64,000 nt of DNA, from NCBI GenBank assembly GCA_937892845.1, contig CALBGP010000021.1, forward strand, positions 62,001-126,000, read 5' to 3'. Every line of letters starts with the position of its first letter. Position 1 is the stretch's first letter. Source of the stretch: an uncultured Eggerthellaceae bacterium (lineage in GTDB: Bacteria; Actinomycetota; Coriobacteriia; Coriobacteriales; Eggerthellaceae). Below are positions 50,289 through 59,559 of the stretch, piece after piece. Under the pieces are notes generated by a model that had not been told where the DNA came from, searched no databases, and saw nothing but the letters and a program-made list of their open reading frames with translations. The position numbers were made by a program, and so were the translations under genes.

Positions 50289-50301
50289 GACTGGAACCCG
50301 G

Positions 50302-52089
50302 CTAGCGAACGACGTAGCGCTTGGCCTCTGCAAGCATGTCGATGAGTTTCTGAGGTTCCCAGCTTCCCTGGTCACCCTCGGTGCGCTCACGGACCGAAAG
50401 CGTGCCGTTCTCGATCTCCTTGTCACCCAGAACCACCATGTAGGGGATCTTCTGGGCCTGAGCACGTGCAACCTTGACACGCATGGGCTCATTCTGGGCG
50501 AACATCTCCACACGGCCGCCCGCTGCGGTGAGCTTGGCCACCAGGTCCTTCGCAGCGTCCATGTGACGGTCGGCCATGGGAAGCACTGCCACCTGAGTGG
50601 GCGCAAGCCACAGAGGAAGGTTGCCGGCATAGTGTTCAATCAGGATGCCCAGGAAGCGCTCGATGGAGCCGAAGATGGCACGATGGAGCATCCAAGGCTG
50701 CTCTTCGGTATTGTCCTCGGTGCGGTAGGTGAGATTGAAGCGCTCAGGCAGGTTGAAGTCAACCTGGACCGTAGAGCACTGCCAGGTGCGCCCGATGGCA
50801 TCCTTGACCTTGATGTCAATCTTGGGACCGTAGAATGCGCCATCGCCTTCGTTGATCTCATAGGCCAGCTCATGGCGAGCGCAGGCCTCCTTGAGGGCAT
50901 TGGTCGCATGCTCCCACATGTCATCGGTGCCGATGCTCTTCTCGGGGCGCGTGGAGATTTCCGCGGAGTATTCGAAGCCGAAGGTGGACATGATGTGGTC
51001 CACAAGGTCCAGAATGGCGACAACCTCATCGACAACCTGATCGCGGGTGCAGAACACATGGGCATCGTCCTGGGTGAAACCGCGGGCACGCAGAAGCCCG
51101 TGGACAACGCCGGACATCTCGTGACGGTAGACCGTACCGAACTCGAAATAACGCAGGGGCAGGTCGCGATAGGAATGGAGCTCGTTTTTATAGAGCATTA
51201 CGTGACCAGGGCAGTTCATGGGCTTCACGCCGTATTCGCTGTAGCGCGGCTCTTCATCAGTGCCCTCATTGATGTTGAAGAAGTACATGTTCTCATGGTA
51301 GAAGTCGTAGTGTCCGGACGTCTTCCACACATCGGCATTGTAGATATGCGGGGTGATGACCTCTTCGTAACCGCGCTCGTACAGGTCATTGCGCAGCCAT
51401 TCCTGAAGAAGGCGGATGATACGGGCACCCTTGGGAAGATAGAGCGGCAAGCCCACGCCGGCAGCGGAATCCATCATGTAGATGCCAAGTTCACGGCCGA
51501 GCTTGCGGTGGTCGCGCTTCTCCGCTTCCTCAAGGTTGACCAGATACTGCTCCAATTCGGGCTTGGAAGCGAAGGCCGTGCCGTAGATGCGCTGCAGCTG
51601 CTCGCGCTCGGCATCGCCGCGCCAGTAGGCGCCTGCGAGCTTCATGAGCTTGAAGGCCTTGATCTTCTTGGTGTAGGTGACATGGGGACCTGCGCACAAG
51701 TCAGTGAAATCACCGATTGAGAAGGTGGTGATCATCTCATCTTCGGGCAGCTCGTCAATCAGCTCCAGCTTGAAGGGCTGGTCCGCAAAAAGCTCGCGGG
51801 CTTCTTCGCGGGTGATCTCCTTGCGCACGAAGGGAAGGTTGGATTTGATGATTTCGGCCATCTTCGCCTCAATGGCTTCGAAATCTTCCGGCGTGAACGT
51901 ATGCTCAAGGCGCATATCGTAATAGAACCCGTTCTCAATGGCGGGACCCACACCGAATTCAACATGGCCGAACAACTGGGTGATGGCCGCAGCCATCACA
52001 TGGGATGCGGAATGACGGATCACCTCAAGGGCTTCAGCACTGGAATCCTCCAGCTCCGCACGTTCGCCGTTCTGCATGATTACCTGCAT
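50302..52089 (-). CDS. thrS: Threonyl-tRNA synthetase lacking the N-terminal TGS domain
   Basis: A 595-residue class II synthetase. The editing domain begins almost at once (ALEVIRHSASHVMAAA; HSASH is the editing HxxxH-type region, with DLCAGPHV). Motif 1 to 3 and the zinc ligands (MNCPGH, YRHEMSG, FGSIERFLGI) and the anticodon domain (LAPTQVAVLPM) follow. The usual TGS domain of about 60 residues is absent, and the in-frame sequence upstream of ATG 52089 does not encode one. AAAGGAC precedes the start. Confidence 0.95.
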   Translation of the reverse strand: MQVIMQNGERAELEDSSAEALEVIRHSASHVMAAAITQLFGHVEFGVGPAIENGFYYDMRLEHTFTPEDFEAIEAKMAEIIKSNLPFVRKEITREEARELFADQPFKLELIDELPEDEMITTFSIGDFTDLCAGPHVTYTKKIKAFKLMKLAGAYWRGDAEREQLQRIYGTAFASKPELEQYLVNLEEAEKRDHRKLGRELGIYMMDSAAGVGLPLYLPKGARIIRLLQEWLRNDLYERGYEEVITPHIYNADVWKTSGHYDFYHENMYFFNINEGTDEEPRYSEYGVKPMNCPGHVMLYKNELHSYRDLPLRYFEFGTVYRHEMSGVVHGLLRARGFTQDDAHVFCTRDQVVDEVVAILDLVDHIMSTFGFEYSAEISTRPEKSIGTDDMWEHATNALKEACARHELAYEINEGDGAFYGPKIDIKVKDAIGRTWQCSTVQVDFNLPERFNLTYRTEDNTEEQPWMLHRAIFGSIERFLGILIEHYAGNLPLWLAPTQVAVLPMADRHMDAAKDLVAKLTAAGGRVEMFAQNEPMRVKVARAQAQKIPYMVVLGDKEIENGTLSVRERTEGDQGSWEPQKLIDMLAEAKRYVVR

Positions 52090-52149
52090 GTCCTGTCCTT
52101 TCCGATGCCGGACGGCAACAAACCGTCTGCACCAATTCGTCTTAACTCC

Positions 52150-52170
52150 GTTGCGGCATGCATGCGCAAC
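52150..52170. other. Dyad in the thrS leader
   Basis: GTTGCG / CGCAAC around GCATGCATG, 61 bp upstream of thrS. It may be an operator or RNA hairpin; no T-box features were found. Confidence 0.4.
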
Positions 52171-52189
52171 GGGATTTCGCAATCATGAA

Positions 52190-52213
52190 CAAAGCCGCCC
52201 GGAGGCGGCTTTG
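52190..52213 (-). terminator. Terminator after the zinc-ribbon membrane protein gene
   Basis: Perfect 10-bp stem CAAAGCCGCC / GGCGGCTTTG with a CGGA loop, 43 bp after the stop at 52257; TTCATG follows on the minus strand. Confidence 0.75.
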
Positions 52214-52256
52214 CGGATGCCTTGCATATGAACGCCGCATCAGACTTCGCTGAGCG

Positions 52257-52763
52257 TCAGCGTTCGATCTGGCCCCCTGCCGCGGATTCAGGTCGCGGAC
52301 GGGTGTTAGTTCGACCGGAGCGGCGTGCTGCCACACCGGCAAGAGGCGTTGCGCAATACGGGCACACGGTCCACGACGGATCGAGGGCATGTCCGCAGCT
52401 GGCGCACTGATTCTTCAGACGCTGATGGCAGTTGGGGCACAGCACGTAATCTGCATCAACCGGATAACCGCAATTGGAGCACTCGCCGTAATTCATCAGC
52501 TGACGCTGCTTCAGAGCAATCTCAAGCTCCTGCTCATCACGGTCGATCTGCAGCAGCGGCGGGCGAAGCAGCGTGTAAGCGATCACACCGACCAGGGGAA
52601 TCAAAGCAACAACAGCCCAGACATACCACACGGTGCCGCGCAGATATGCATCGCGCACAACCCAAATGACAGACAGAACATACAGAAGGACAAGCAGCAC
52701 GATGAACACCGTGACGGCCATCTGCAGCTCAGGCGTCCACAGCTGAGACAGAATCTCGCTCAT
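52257..52763 (-). CDS. Membrane protein with PLDc_N-like helices and double zinc ribbon
   Basis: A 168-residue protein. Two N-terminal helices (MAVTVFIVLLVLLYVLSVIWVV; VWYVWAVVALIPLVGVIAYTLL) resemble PLDc_N anchors. They are followed by a double zinc ribbon with four CxxC pairs (CSNCG, CPNC, CASCG, CPYC) and a basic tail. Zinc ribbons of this type bind nucleic acid or protein; no enzyme domain is present. GAGGAAA precedes ATG 52763. Function unknown. Confidence 0.82.
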   Translation of the reverse strand: MSEILSQLWTPELQMAVTVFIVLLVLLYVLSVIWVVRDAYLRGTVWYVWAVVALIPLVGVIAYTLLRPPLLQIDRDEQELEIALKQRQLMNYGECSNCGYPVDADYVLCPNCHQRLKNQCASCGHALDPSWTVCPYCATPLAGVAARRSGRTNTRPRPESAAGGQIER

Positions 52764-52889
52764 GACATTTCCTCACATCTCGTCGCCCGCACCATTGCGA
52801 GCTTCGCACAGTCGCCCATGCTCGGGTTATTGTAGCAAAACATACCACAGGCATGGGCGGCAAACCGCCAAAGCGGACAGGCTCACAGC

Positions 52890-55580
52890 CTATTCGCCCA
52901 ATTCCTCCAACTGAGCAGACACAAGCGCCATCTGCTCCACAAGACCGGCATGCTTGGCGCGGTCCTTCTCGATGATCTCGGGAGCCGCTTTGGCAAGGAA
53001 TCCGGGGTTGGACAGCTTCTTGTCAAGCTTCGCGGCTTCGGCGGACACCTTGGCCAACTCCTTGGATAGGCGCGCGCGTTCCGCATCGAAGTCGATCAGG
53101 CCGGAAAGGCAGCAGTGGACCTCGCATCCGGCGACAACCGAAGCCGTGCTTTCTGCGGGCTTCGCGGCGTCTTCGGCAACCGTCAGGCAGCCGATGCGCG
53201 CAAGGGTGCGCATCTGGCTATCAAGCTGCTCGAAAACTGCAATGTCCTCGGCAGCGGCCTTCACGGTAACGTCAAGCTCCTGCTTGGGCGAAATGCCGTA
53301 ACGGGCGCGGACCGCACGGACTGCGGAGACAACGCCGCTTAGAATCTCAATGGCGTGCTCCGATTCGGCATCCTTCCAGCACGCAAGCGTCTCGGGCTCA
53401 GGCCAAGGCGCCACCATGAGCGCGGGCGCATCGGCATCGTCAAGACCCTCCTTGGGCAGAACCTCCCAAATGGCCTCGGTCACGAAGGGCATGGCCGGAT
53501 GGAGCAGGCGCAAAGCGCAGTCCAAGACGAAGACCAGGTTGCGCTGGGTCTGCAGACGGGCCTGGGGGTCTGCGCCTTCGCGCAGGGAAGCCTTGGAGAA
53601 CTCGATGTACCAGTCGCAGAATTCGCTCCAGAAGAACGAATTGAGCTCACGGGAAACCTCACCGAACTGATAGGTGGAGATACCCTCGGTCACGCGCCGC
53701 GCAAGATCGGCAAGACGCGAGAGGATCCAAGCATCAGCGGGGGTTGCGGCGGCAGGCGCGCCAGGCGTGTAGCCGTCAAGATTCGCCAAAACGAAGCGGC
53801 TTGCGTTCCAGATCTTCGTCACGAACGAACGGGCCTGCTCAGTGCGGGGCGAACCGATGAGCTTGCCGGTCTTCGCATCGATATCGGCATCGAACTTCAC
53901 GTCCTGGTTGTTGGTGACCAAGGACAGCAGATTGAAACGCATGGCGTCTGCACCGTACATGTCGATGAGATCCATGGGGTCCACGCCGTTGCCCTTGCTC
54001 TTGGACATGCGGCTTCCGTCTTTGGCCAAGATGGTGGCGTAGATGACAACGTCTTTGAATGGGATCTCGTTGCAGAAATACAGCGAGCTCATGATCATGC
54101 GGGCAACCCAAAGCGCGATGATGTCACGAGCGGTGACCAGCGCCGAAGTGGGATGATGGCCGGCCATGTTCTCAGGGTGCTCGGGCCAACCCTGCGTGGC
54201 GAAAGTCCACAGCTGGCTGGAGAACCATGTGTCCAAAACGTCTTCGTCCTGGCGCACGGCTCCACCGCACTTGGGGCATGCGCAAACGTCTTCCATGGAG
54301 GCGTCCATCCAACCGCATTCGTCGCAGTAGAAAACGGGAATGCGATGGCCCCACCACAGCTGACGGGAGATGCACCAATCCTTGAGGTTCTCCATCCAGG
54401 TCAGATACGTCTGGGTCCAACGGGCAGGATGGAACGTCACCTGACCGGACGTGACAGCCTCGGTTGCAGGGCCCTTCAAGCGGTCCACCGCCACGAACCA
54501 CTGCTCAGACAGCCACGGCTCAAGCGAGGTGTCGCAGCGATAGCAATGCATGACGGAGTGATCATGCTCATCGATGTGGTCCAGCAGGCCATGCTCTTCG
54601 AACCATGCGACAACAGCCTCGCGGCATTCCTCTCGGCTCATGCCGGAAAATTCGCCATAGCCTTCCACCACATGGGCGGTTTCATCGAAGATGTTGATCT
54701 TCTCAAGACCGTGGCGCTCACCCATGGCGAAATCGTTGGGGTCATGGGCGGGCGTCACCTTCACGAAGCCGGAACCGAAGCCTGCATCGACATAGAAATC
54801 GCTGAAGATGGGAATCTCGCGGTCCATGATGGGCAGCTTGACGGTCTTGCCGACAAACTTGTCCTTGTCGTGGTCCTTCGGCGAAACGGCAACGCCGGTA
54901 TCGCCCAGCATGGTCTCGGGGCGAGTGGTTGCAACGACGATGTAATCGCACCCGTCAACAGGCTCGGTCAAAGGATAGCGAAGGTGCCACAGCTTGCCCT
55001 TTTCCGCCTTGTATTCGGCCTCGTCATCAGCGATTGCCGTACCACAGACAGGGCACCAGTTCACAATGCGCTTGCCGCGGTAGATCAAACCGTCGTGATA
55101 CCAGTCGACGAACGCCTTGCGGACGGCCTTGGCATACTCGGGATCCATGGTGAACTGGGGGTCGGAGAAGTCAACGGAGCAGCCCATGCGCTTGATCTGC
55201 TCCACGATGCGCCCACCGTACTCATGGGTCCAATCCCAGCATGCGTCGACGAAAGCATCACGGCCGATCTCAAGGCGGGAGACACCTTCGTCCTTGAGCT
55301 TCTTATCGACCTTGGTCTGGGTGGCGATGCCGGCGTGGTCGGTACCCAGAATCCAGCGGGTCGACACGCCGCGCATGCGGTTGAAGCGGATGATGGTGTC
55401 TTGGATGGTGTCATCCATGGCGTGGCCCATATGGAGCACGCCGGTCACGTTCGGAGGAGGAATGGTGACGGTGCAGTCCCCCACCCCTTTGCTGCGGCGG
55501 TAGTAATCGCCCGCAAGCCACTTGTTCAGCATGCGCGGCTCAACCGCAGCGGCGTCGTATGTCTTGGAAAGCTCTTCCAT
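52890..55580 (-). CDS. valS: Valyl-tRNA synthetase
   Basis: An 896-residue class I synthetase. HIGH variant LHMGHAMD, CP1 editing domain, zinc-binding CPVCG and CDEC regions, KMSKS variant SRMSKSKGNGVDP, and a C-terminal coiled-coil (DFDAERARLSKELAKVSAEAAKLDKK). ATG 55580 with AGAGGAG. Slightly longer family members exist; the domain order is complete. Confidence 0.97.
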   Translation of the reverse strand: MEELSKTYDAAAVEPRMLNKWLAGDYYRRSKGVGDCTVTIPPPNVTGVLHMGHAMDDTIQDTIIRFNRMRGVSTRWILGTDHAGIATQTKVDKKLKDEGVSRLEIGRDAFVDACWDWTHEYGGRIVEQIKRMGCSVDFSDPQFTMDPEYAKAVRKAFVDWYHDGLIYRGKRIVNWCPVCGTAIADDEAEYKAEKGKLWHLRYPLTEPVDGCDYIVVATTRPETMLGDTGVAVSPKDHDKDKFVGKTVKLPIMDREIPIFSDFYVDAGFGSGFVKVTPAHDPNDFAMGERHGLEKINIFDETAHVVEGYGEFSGMSREECREAVVAWFEEHGLLDHIDEHDHSVMHCYRCDTSLEPWLSEQWFVAVDRLKGPATEAVTSGQVTFHPARWTQTYLTWMENLKDWCISRQLWWGHRIPVFYCDECGWMDASMEDVCACPKCGGAVRQDEDVLDTWFSSQLWTFATQGWPEHPENMAGHHPTSALVTARDIIALWVARMIMSSLYFCNEIPFKDVVIYATILAKDGSRMSKSKGNGVDPMDLIDMYGADAMRFNLLSLVTNNQDVKFDADIDAKTGKLIGSPRTEQARSFVTKIWNASRFVLANLDGYTPGAPAAATPADAWILSRLADLARRVTEGISTYQFGEVSRELNSFFWSEFCDWYIEFSKASLREGADPQARLQTQRNLVFVLDCALRLLHPAMPFVTEAIWEVLPKEGLDDADAPALMVAPWPEPETLACWKDAESEHAIEILSGVVSAVRAVRARYGISPKQELDVTVKAAAEDIAVFEQLDSQMRTLARIGCLTVAEDAAKPAESTASVVAGCEVHCCLSGLIDFDAERARLSKELAKVSAEAAKLDKKLSNPGFLAKAAPEIIEKDRAKHAGLVEQMALVSAQLEELGE

Positions 55581-55613
55581 GCTCCTCTATTCCAATCAGA
55601 TCGGGACGGGCGC

Positions 55614-56963
55614 CTACAGTGCGCCCGCCTCTTCGGACTCGACAATCTGGGCCTCAACTTCACCGCGGACCACTTCGGCCGTGATGGTAACCGTGCTGGG
55701 ACCTTCGGTTTCAGGCAGATCGAACATGACGTCCTGAAGGATTCGCTCGCAGATGGAGCGCAGGCCGCGCGCACCGGTTCCGTGCTCAACGGCCTCATGG
55801 GCGATGGCGCGCAGCGCGTCGTCGGTGAACACCAGCTCCGAATCCTCGAAATCAAACATGCGTGCATACTGCTTGACCAGGGCGTTCTTAGGCTCGGTCA
55901 GGATGCGGACAAGGTCATCTTCGGTAAGCTCCTCAAGAGAGCAGATGACCGGAATACGTCCGACGAACTCGGGGATCATGCCGAACTTGTTCAGATCCTC
56001 GGGAAGGACCTTGGCAAGCAGCTCTGCCTCCGCATGCTTTTTGCTCTCGGGCAAATCAGTATTGAAGCCGATGCCCGATTTACCGACGCGCTGCCCGATG
56101 ATATCTGCCAGACCCACGAAAGCACCGCCCAGGATGAAGAGGATGTTGGTGGTGTCGATATGGATGAGCTCCTGCTGAGGATGCTTGCGGCCGCCCTGGG
56201 GCGGAACAGCGGCTTCGGTGCCTTCGACGATCTTGAGCAAGGCCTGCTGAACGCCTTCGCCCGAAACATCCCTGGTGATAGACAGGTTTTCGGCTTTACG
56301 CGCGATCTTGTCGATCTCGTCGATGTAGATAATGCCGATCTGCGCACGGTCGATGTCGAAATCAGCAGCGGTGATGAGCTTCAACAGGATGTTCTCAACG
56401 TCTTCGCCCACATAGCCGGCCTCGGTAAGCGTCGTGGCGTCTGCGATGGCGAAAGGCACCTGGAGGGTGCGGGCCAACGTCTGGGCAAGAAGCGTCTTGC
56501 CGGAACCGGTGGGACCGAGAAGCATGATGTTGCTCTTCGCCAGCTCCACGTCGCCTTCGACGGCGTCTTGGCCCAGGCTGATGCGCTTGTAGTGGTTGTA
56601 CACCGCAACGGCAAGCGCACGCTTGGCGGCATCCTGCCCCACCACATGCTCGCTGAGCCTGTCGTAGAGCTCGTGGGGCGTGGGAAGGGAGTCAAGGACT
56701 TCTTCGGCGGTGGGCACGTCGTTTTCGTCGGCGTCGAACGCGGCCGCAGCCCCATCACGGGACGCCGCATGCGCACCGCGGGACGAAGCGGACCCGCTGA
56801 GTCCACCCTGGGAAAGCACGTCGGCGCACACGGTCACGCACTCATCGCAGATGCAGATGCCATCGGGGCCTTTGATCATGCCGCCGACTTCTTCTGCGGT
56901 CTTGCCGCAGAAGACGCAGCGTGCCTGCCTGGAATCATTCATAGAGTCGTTTCCCGATGCCAT
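55614..56963 (-). CDS. clpX: ClpX ATPase subunit of the ClpXP protease
   Basis: A 449-residue AAA+ unfoldase. N-terminal zinc domain (CVFCGK...CDEC), Walker A GPTGSGKT, Walker B IIYIDEIDKIA, pore loop GYVGEDV, RKH loop GGRKHPQQE and the ClpP-docking IGF loop SGIGFNTD. The ATG directly follows the clpP stop (TAAATG). A linker of about 40 residues after the zinc domain is Ala/Ser/Asp-rich and longer than usual. Confidence 0.97.
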   Translation of the reverse strand: MASGNDSMNDSRQARCVFCGKTAEEVGGMIKGPDGICICDECVTVCADVLSQGGLSGSASSRGAHAASRDGAAAAFDADENDVPTAEEVLDSLPTPHELYDRLSEHVVGQDAAKRALAVAVYNHYKRISLGQDAVEGDVELAKSNIMLLGPTGSGKTLLAQTLARTLQVPFAIADATTLTEAGYVGEDVENILLKLITAADFDIDRAQIGIIYIDEIDKIARKAENLSITRDVSGEGVQQALLKIVEGTEAAVPPQGGRKHPQQELIHIDTTNILFILGGAFVGLADIIGQRVGKSGIGFNTDLPESKKHAEAELLAKVLPEDLNKFGMIPEFVGRIPVICSLEELTEDDLVRILTEPKNALVKQYARMFDFEDSELVFTDDALRAIAHEAVEHGTGARGLRSICERILQDVMFDLPETEGPSTVTITAEVVRGEVEAQIVESEEAGAL

Positions 56964-57584
56964 TTACGCTCCCTTGATGGCGGAACGGGACGTAACCACC
57001 TGGTCCACAAGACCGTAAGCCAAAGCCTCTTCGGCGGTCATCCAATTGTCGCGCTCGGAGTCAGCGTGGATCTTCTCGATGGGCTGGCCGGTATGCTTGG
57101 CCAGAATGCCCTCAAGACGATCGCGCGTCTTGCGCATCTCTTCAGCGAGGATGGCGAAATCGGTCTGCTGCGTGCGCTCGCCGGAGCCGCCCAGGGGCTG
57201 ATGGATCATGATCTGCGCATTCGGCAGAATCATGCGCTTGCCGGGAGTGCCGGCAGCAGTGAGGACAGAAGCCATGGAGGCCCCCATGCCGAGGCAGATG
57301 GTGGACACATCGCACTTGATGAACTGCATGGTGTCATAGATTGCCAGACCTGCGGAAACGCTTCCTCCAGGCGAATTGATGTAGAGGGAGATGTCCTTAT
57401 CGGGGTCGGCGCTTTCAAGATGGAGCAGCTGCGCGATCACGACATTGGCGACATCGTCGTCGATTGCGCTGCCCAAAAAGACCACGCGGTCATTGAGCAA
57501 GCGCGAGAAAATGTCATAAGAGCGTTCGCCGCGCGGCGACTGCTCGATGACGTAAGGGATGGTGTATCCGTTTTTGATGTCCAT
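56964..57584 (-). CDS. clpP: ClpP protease catalytic subunit
   Basis: A 206-residue serine protease. Catalytic Ser in GMGASMAS, His in MIHQPLGG, Asp in HDSERDNW-type context (HADSERDNWM). Upstream of clpX in one operon, preceded by tig on the same strand. ATG 57584 with AAAGGGA. Confidence 0.97.
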   Translation of the reverse strand: MDIKNGYTIPYVIEQSPRGERSYDIFSRLLNDRVVFLGSAIDDDVANVVIAQLLHLESADPDKDISLYINSPGGSVSAGLAIYDTMQFIKCDVSTICLGMGASMASVLTAAGTPGKRMILPNAQIMIHQPLGGSGERTQQTDFAILAEEMRKTRDRLEGILAKHTGQPIEKIHADSERDNWMTAEEALAYGLVDQVVTSRSAIKGA

Positions 57585-57723
57585 ATTCGTCCCTTTCCGT
57601 TTACGAACGCATGGCCCGCCCCCGCGCGCGGAGACGAGCCACCGTTGATAAGCCTTGCATTGTCATATGCCATCAACGCACCGTGATGCGTCGGATGCAT
57701 ACCCCGGCATGCCGAAGGGGGAT

Positions 57724-59226
57724 TTACTCCTCATCCTTCTTCTCGGAAGCCTTCTTAGCCGTAGACTTCTTAGCGGCGGCTTTCTTGGCCGGCTTCTCTT
57801 CAGCCTCAGCACCTTCGGCTTCGTCCTTCTTTGCAGCCTTCTTGGCCGTGGACTTCTTGGCTGCGGCCTTCTTGGCCGGCTTCTTAGCGGTCTCCTCCTC
57901 AGGAGCGGACAGCTTGTCGACCTCGGTCACTTCGGCCTCGGCGATGACGGCCTCAAGGGCCTTACCGCGCATGATGCCCTCGCGGACAATGTGCAGGCGA
58001 CCTTCGGCCTTCCACTCGGCGAACAGCGCATCGGGATCCGCGGCGCCGGAGGTGGCGAATTCGTTGGCCACTTCCTCATCGGTCACGGCAATGCCTGCAT
58101 GGCGAGCATAGGCGTCCAGGGCAAGGTTCTGCTTGACCACGTCAGCAGCCTGCTTCTTGACGTCATCCTTGAACTGATCGGCGGTGATGCCGTTGGCGGC
58201 AAGGTAGGCGTCCAGCGTGGCTCCCTGGTTCTGAAGCTGGGTGAAGAAGGTCTGGAGCAGATCGCGCTCAGATTCTTCGACCATGGATTCGGGAGCTTCG
58301 CCGTCAAGACGCTTCTGCAGCTCGAAGAGTACGTTGTTCTCCAGGATGCGGGGAATCATCTGGCCCTTCTGGGCTTCGACGGACTGGGCAACCTTGGCGC
58401 GCAGGTCCGCGACATCCTCGAAGTGCAGGGTCTCCTTGACCCATTCGTCGGTGATTTCGGGGTAGACCTTCTTCTTGACCACCTTCACCTCGACTTCGAA
58501 AGTGACGGTAGAGGTCTTCTCGGCAAGACCGCCGAACAGCATGCAGGGGTTCTCCTTGACATCCAGCTCAATGGTCTTGGTTGCGCCCTTCTTCATGCCC
58601 ACGAGTTCCTTGTCGAAGGCTTCGGGGAACAGGCCCTGGCCCAGTTCGTAGAGACGGCCGTCGGAATCGAAGGCAGCCAGAGGCTCGCCGGCGGAATCCT
58701 TGGCATGCAGCGCGATCTCAGCGAAGCCGCCTTCAGCGATCTTGGCATTCGCTGCAGCGTCCTTGAAGTCGTAGTAGTACTCGGTCAGACCCTTGATCTG
58801 CTCATCGATTTCCTCATCGGTGGCTTCCTTCTTGGGAACTTCGACCTTCACGGGAGCATAGTCGGTCAGCTCGAAAGCGGGCTTGACGGTCAGCTCAACG
58901 GTGAACACGAAGTCCTTGCCTGCCTGGACCAAGCCGGCGATCTCACCGAACTTGGGAGCACCGATCAGGCACAGGTCGTTCTCGTCGATGGCGAGAGGGT
59001 AAGTCTCATTGATGATGTCATCGGTGACAGAGGAAGCAACCGCATCCTTGCCGAGCGTGTTGTCGATGACGGGACGGGGCACATGGCCTGCGCGGAAGCC
59101 CGGGAAACGGTACTTGCGGCTGAATTCCTGGTACGTTTTCTTGATGCGAGCATCGACTTCTGCGGCCTCGACGGTCACCGTGAGTTCGGTTGCTCCGGAC
59201 TCGAGAACCTCAACGTTCGTTTTCAC
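57724..59226 (-). CDS. tig: Trigger factor with repeated Lys/Ala C-terminal tail
   Basis: A 500-residue ribosome-bound chaperone. Ribosome-binding signature KYRFPGFRAGHVPR lies near residue 40. The PPIase-like domain (GGFAEIALHAKDSAGEP) and helical arms follow. After about residue 435 comes a tail containing two near-identical units of KPAKKAAAKKSTAKKA separated by an acidic spacer. GTG start with GGAGG. The core length is normal; the tail adds about 60 residues. Confidence 0.96.
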   Translation of the reverse strand: MKTNVEVLESGATELTVTVEAAEVDARIKKTYQEFSRKYRFPGFRAGHVPRPVIDNTLGKDAVASSVTDDIINETYPLAIDENDLCLIGAPKFGEIAGLVQAGKDFVFTVELTVKPAFELTDYAPVKVEVPKKEATDEEIDEQIKGLTEYYYDFKDAAANAKIAEGGFAEIALHAKDSAGEPLAAFDSDGRLYELGQGLFPEAFDKELVGMKKGATKTIELDVKENPCMLFGGLAEKTSTVTFEVEVKVVKKKVYPEITDEWVKETLHFEDVADLRAKVAQSVEAQKGQMIPRILENNVLFELQKRLDGEAPESMVEESERDLLQTFFTQLQNQGATLDAYLAANGITADQFKDDVKKQAADVVKQNLALDAYARHAGIAVTDEEVANEFATSGAADPDALFAEWKAEGRLHIVREGIMRGKALEAVIAEAEVTEVDKLSAPEEETAKKPAKKAAAKKSTAKKAAKKDEAEGAEAEEKPAKKAAAKKSTAKKASEKKDEE

Positions 59227-59329
59227 CTGTATCCTCCATCTGGTTAACTATACAGTCTGCCTTGCGACAAACAGATTACCGTAGGCATTCACCATCACTT
59301 GACGGCGAAGCGCGTTGCTTTGGGCGGCA

Positions 59330-59415
59330 TGGTGCGGGCGAAAGGACTTGAACCTTCACGGGGGTTACCCACCAGAACCTAAATCTGGCGCGTCTGCCAA
59401 TTCCGCCACGCCCGC
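59330..59415 (-). tRNA. tRNA-Leu (anticodon UAG)
   Basis: 86 nt including an encoded CCA. Acceptor GCGGGCG pairs with CGCCCGC. The anticodon stem CCAGA/TCTGG encloses TTTAGGT (anticodon TAG). A long variable arm (TGGGTAACCCCCGTG) and T-arm GTTCAAGTC are present. Confidence 0.95.
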
Positions 59416-59559
59416 AAATACGCACAGGCGTCCGCACACCGCGAAACGCAAGGTCGTATGATAACAAAAAGAGAGCAAACGAAACAGTGCAGGCGTAAGC
59501 TTTGCCCAATCCTCCATGCAATCTGGCCAATATGGCAGCGTTCGCAGCCTCCCGAACAC

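Noticed and set aside
52090..52256. T-box leader for thrS
   Set aside because: The T-box sequence and specifier stem are missing; only a short dyad is present.
53355..57686. A 1443-codon open frame on the plus strand, opposite valS, clpX and clpP
   Set aside because: It is exactly antisense to three well-recognised essential genes. Its composition (Arg/His/Gly-rich) is that of a mirror frame in high-G+C DNA, and it has no known motif.
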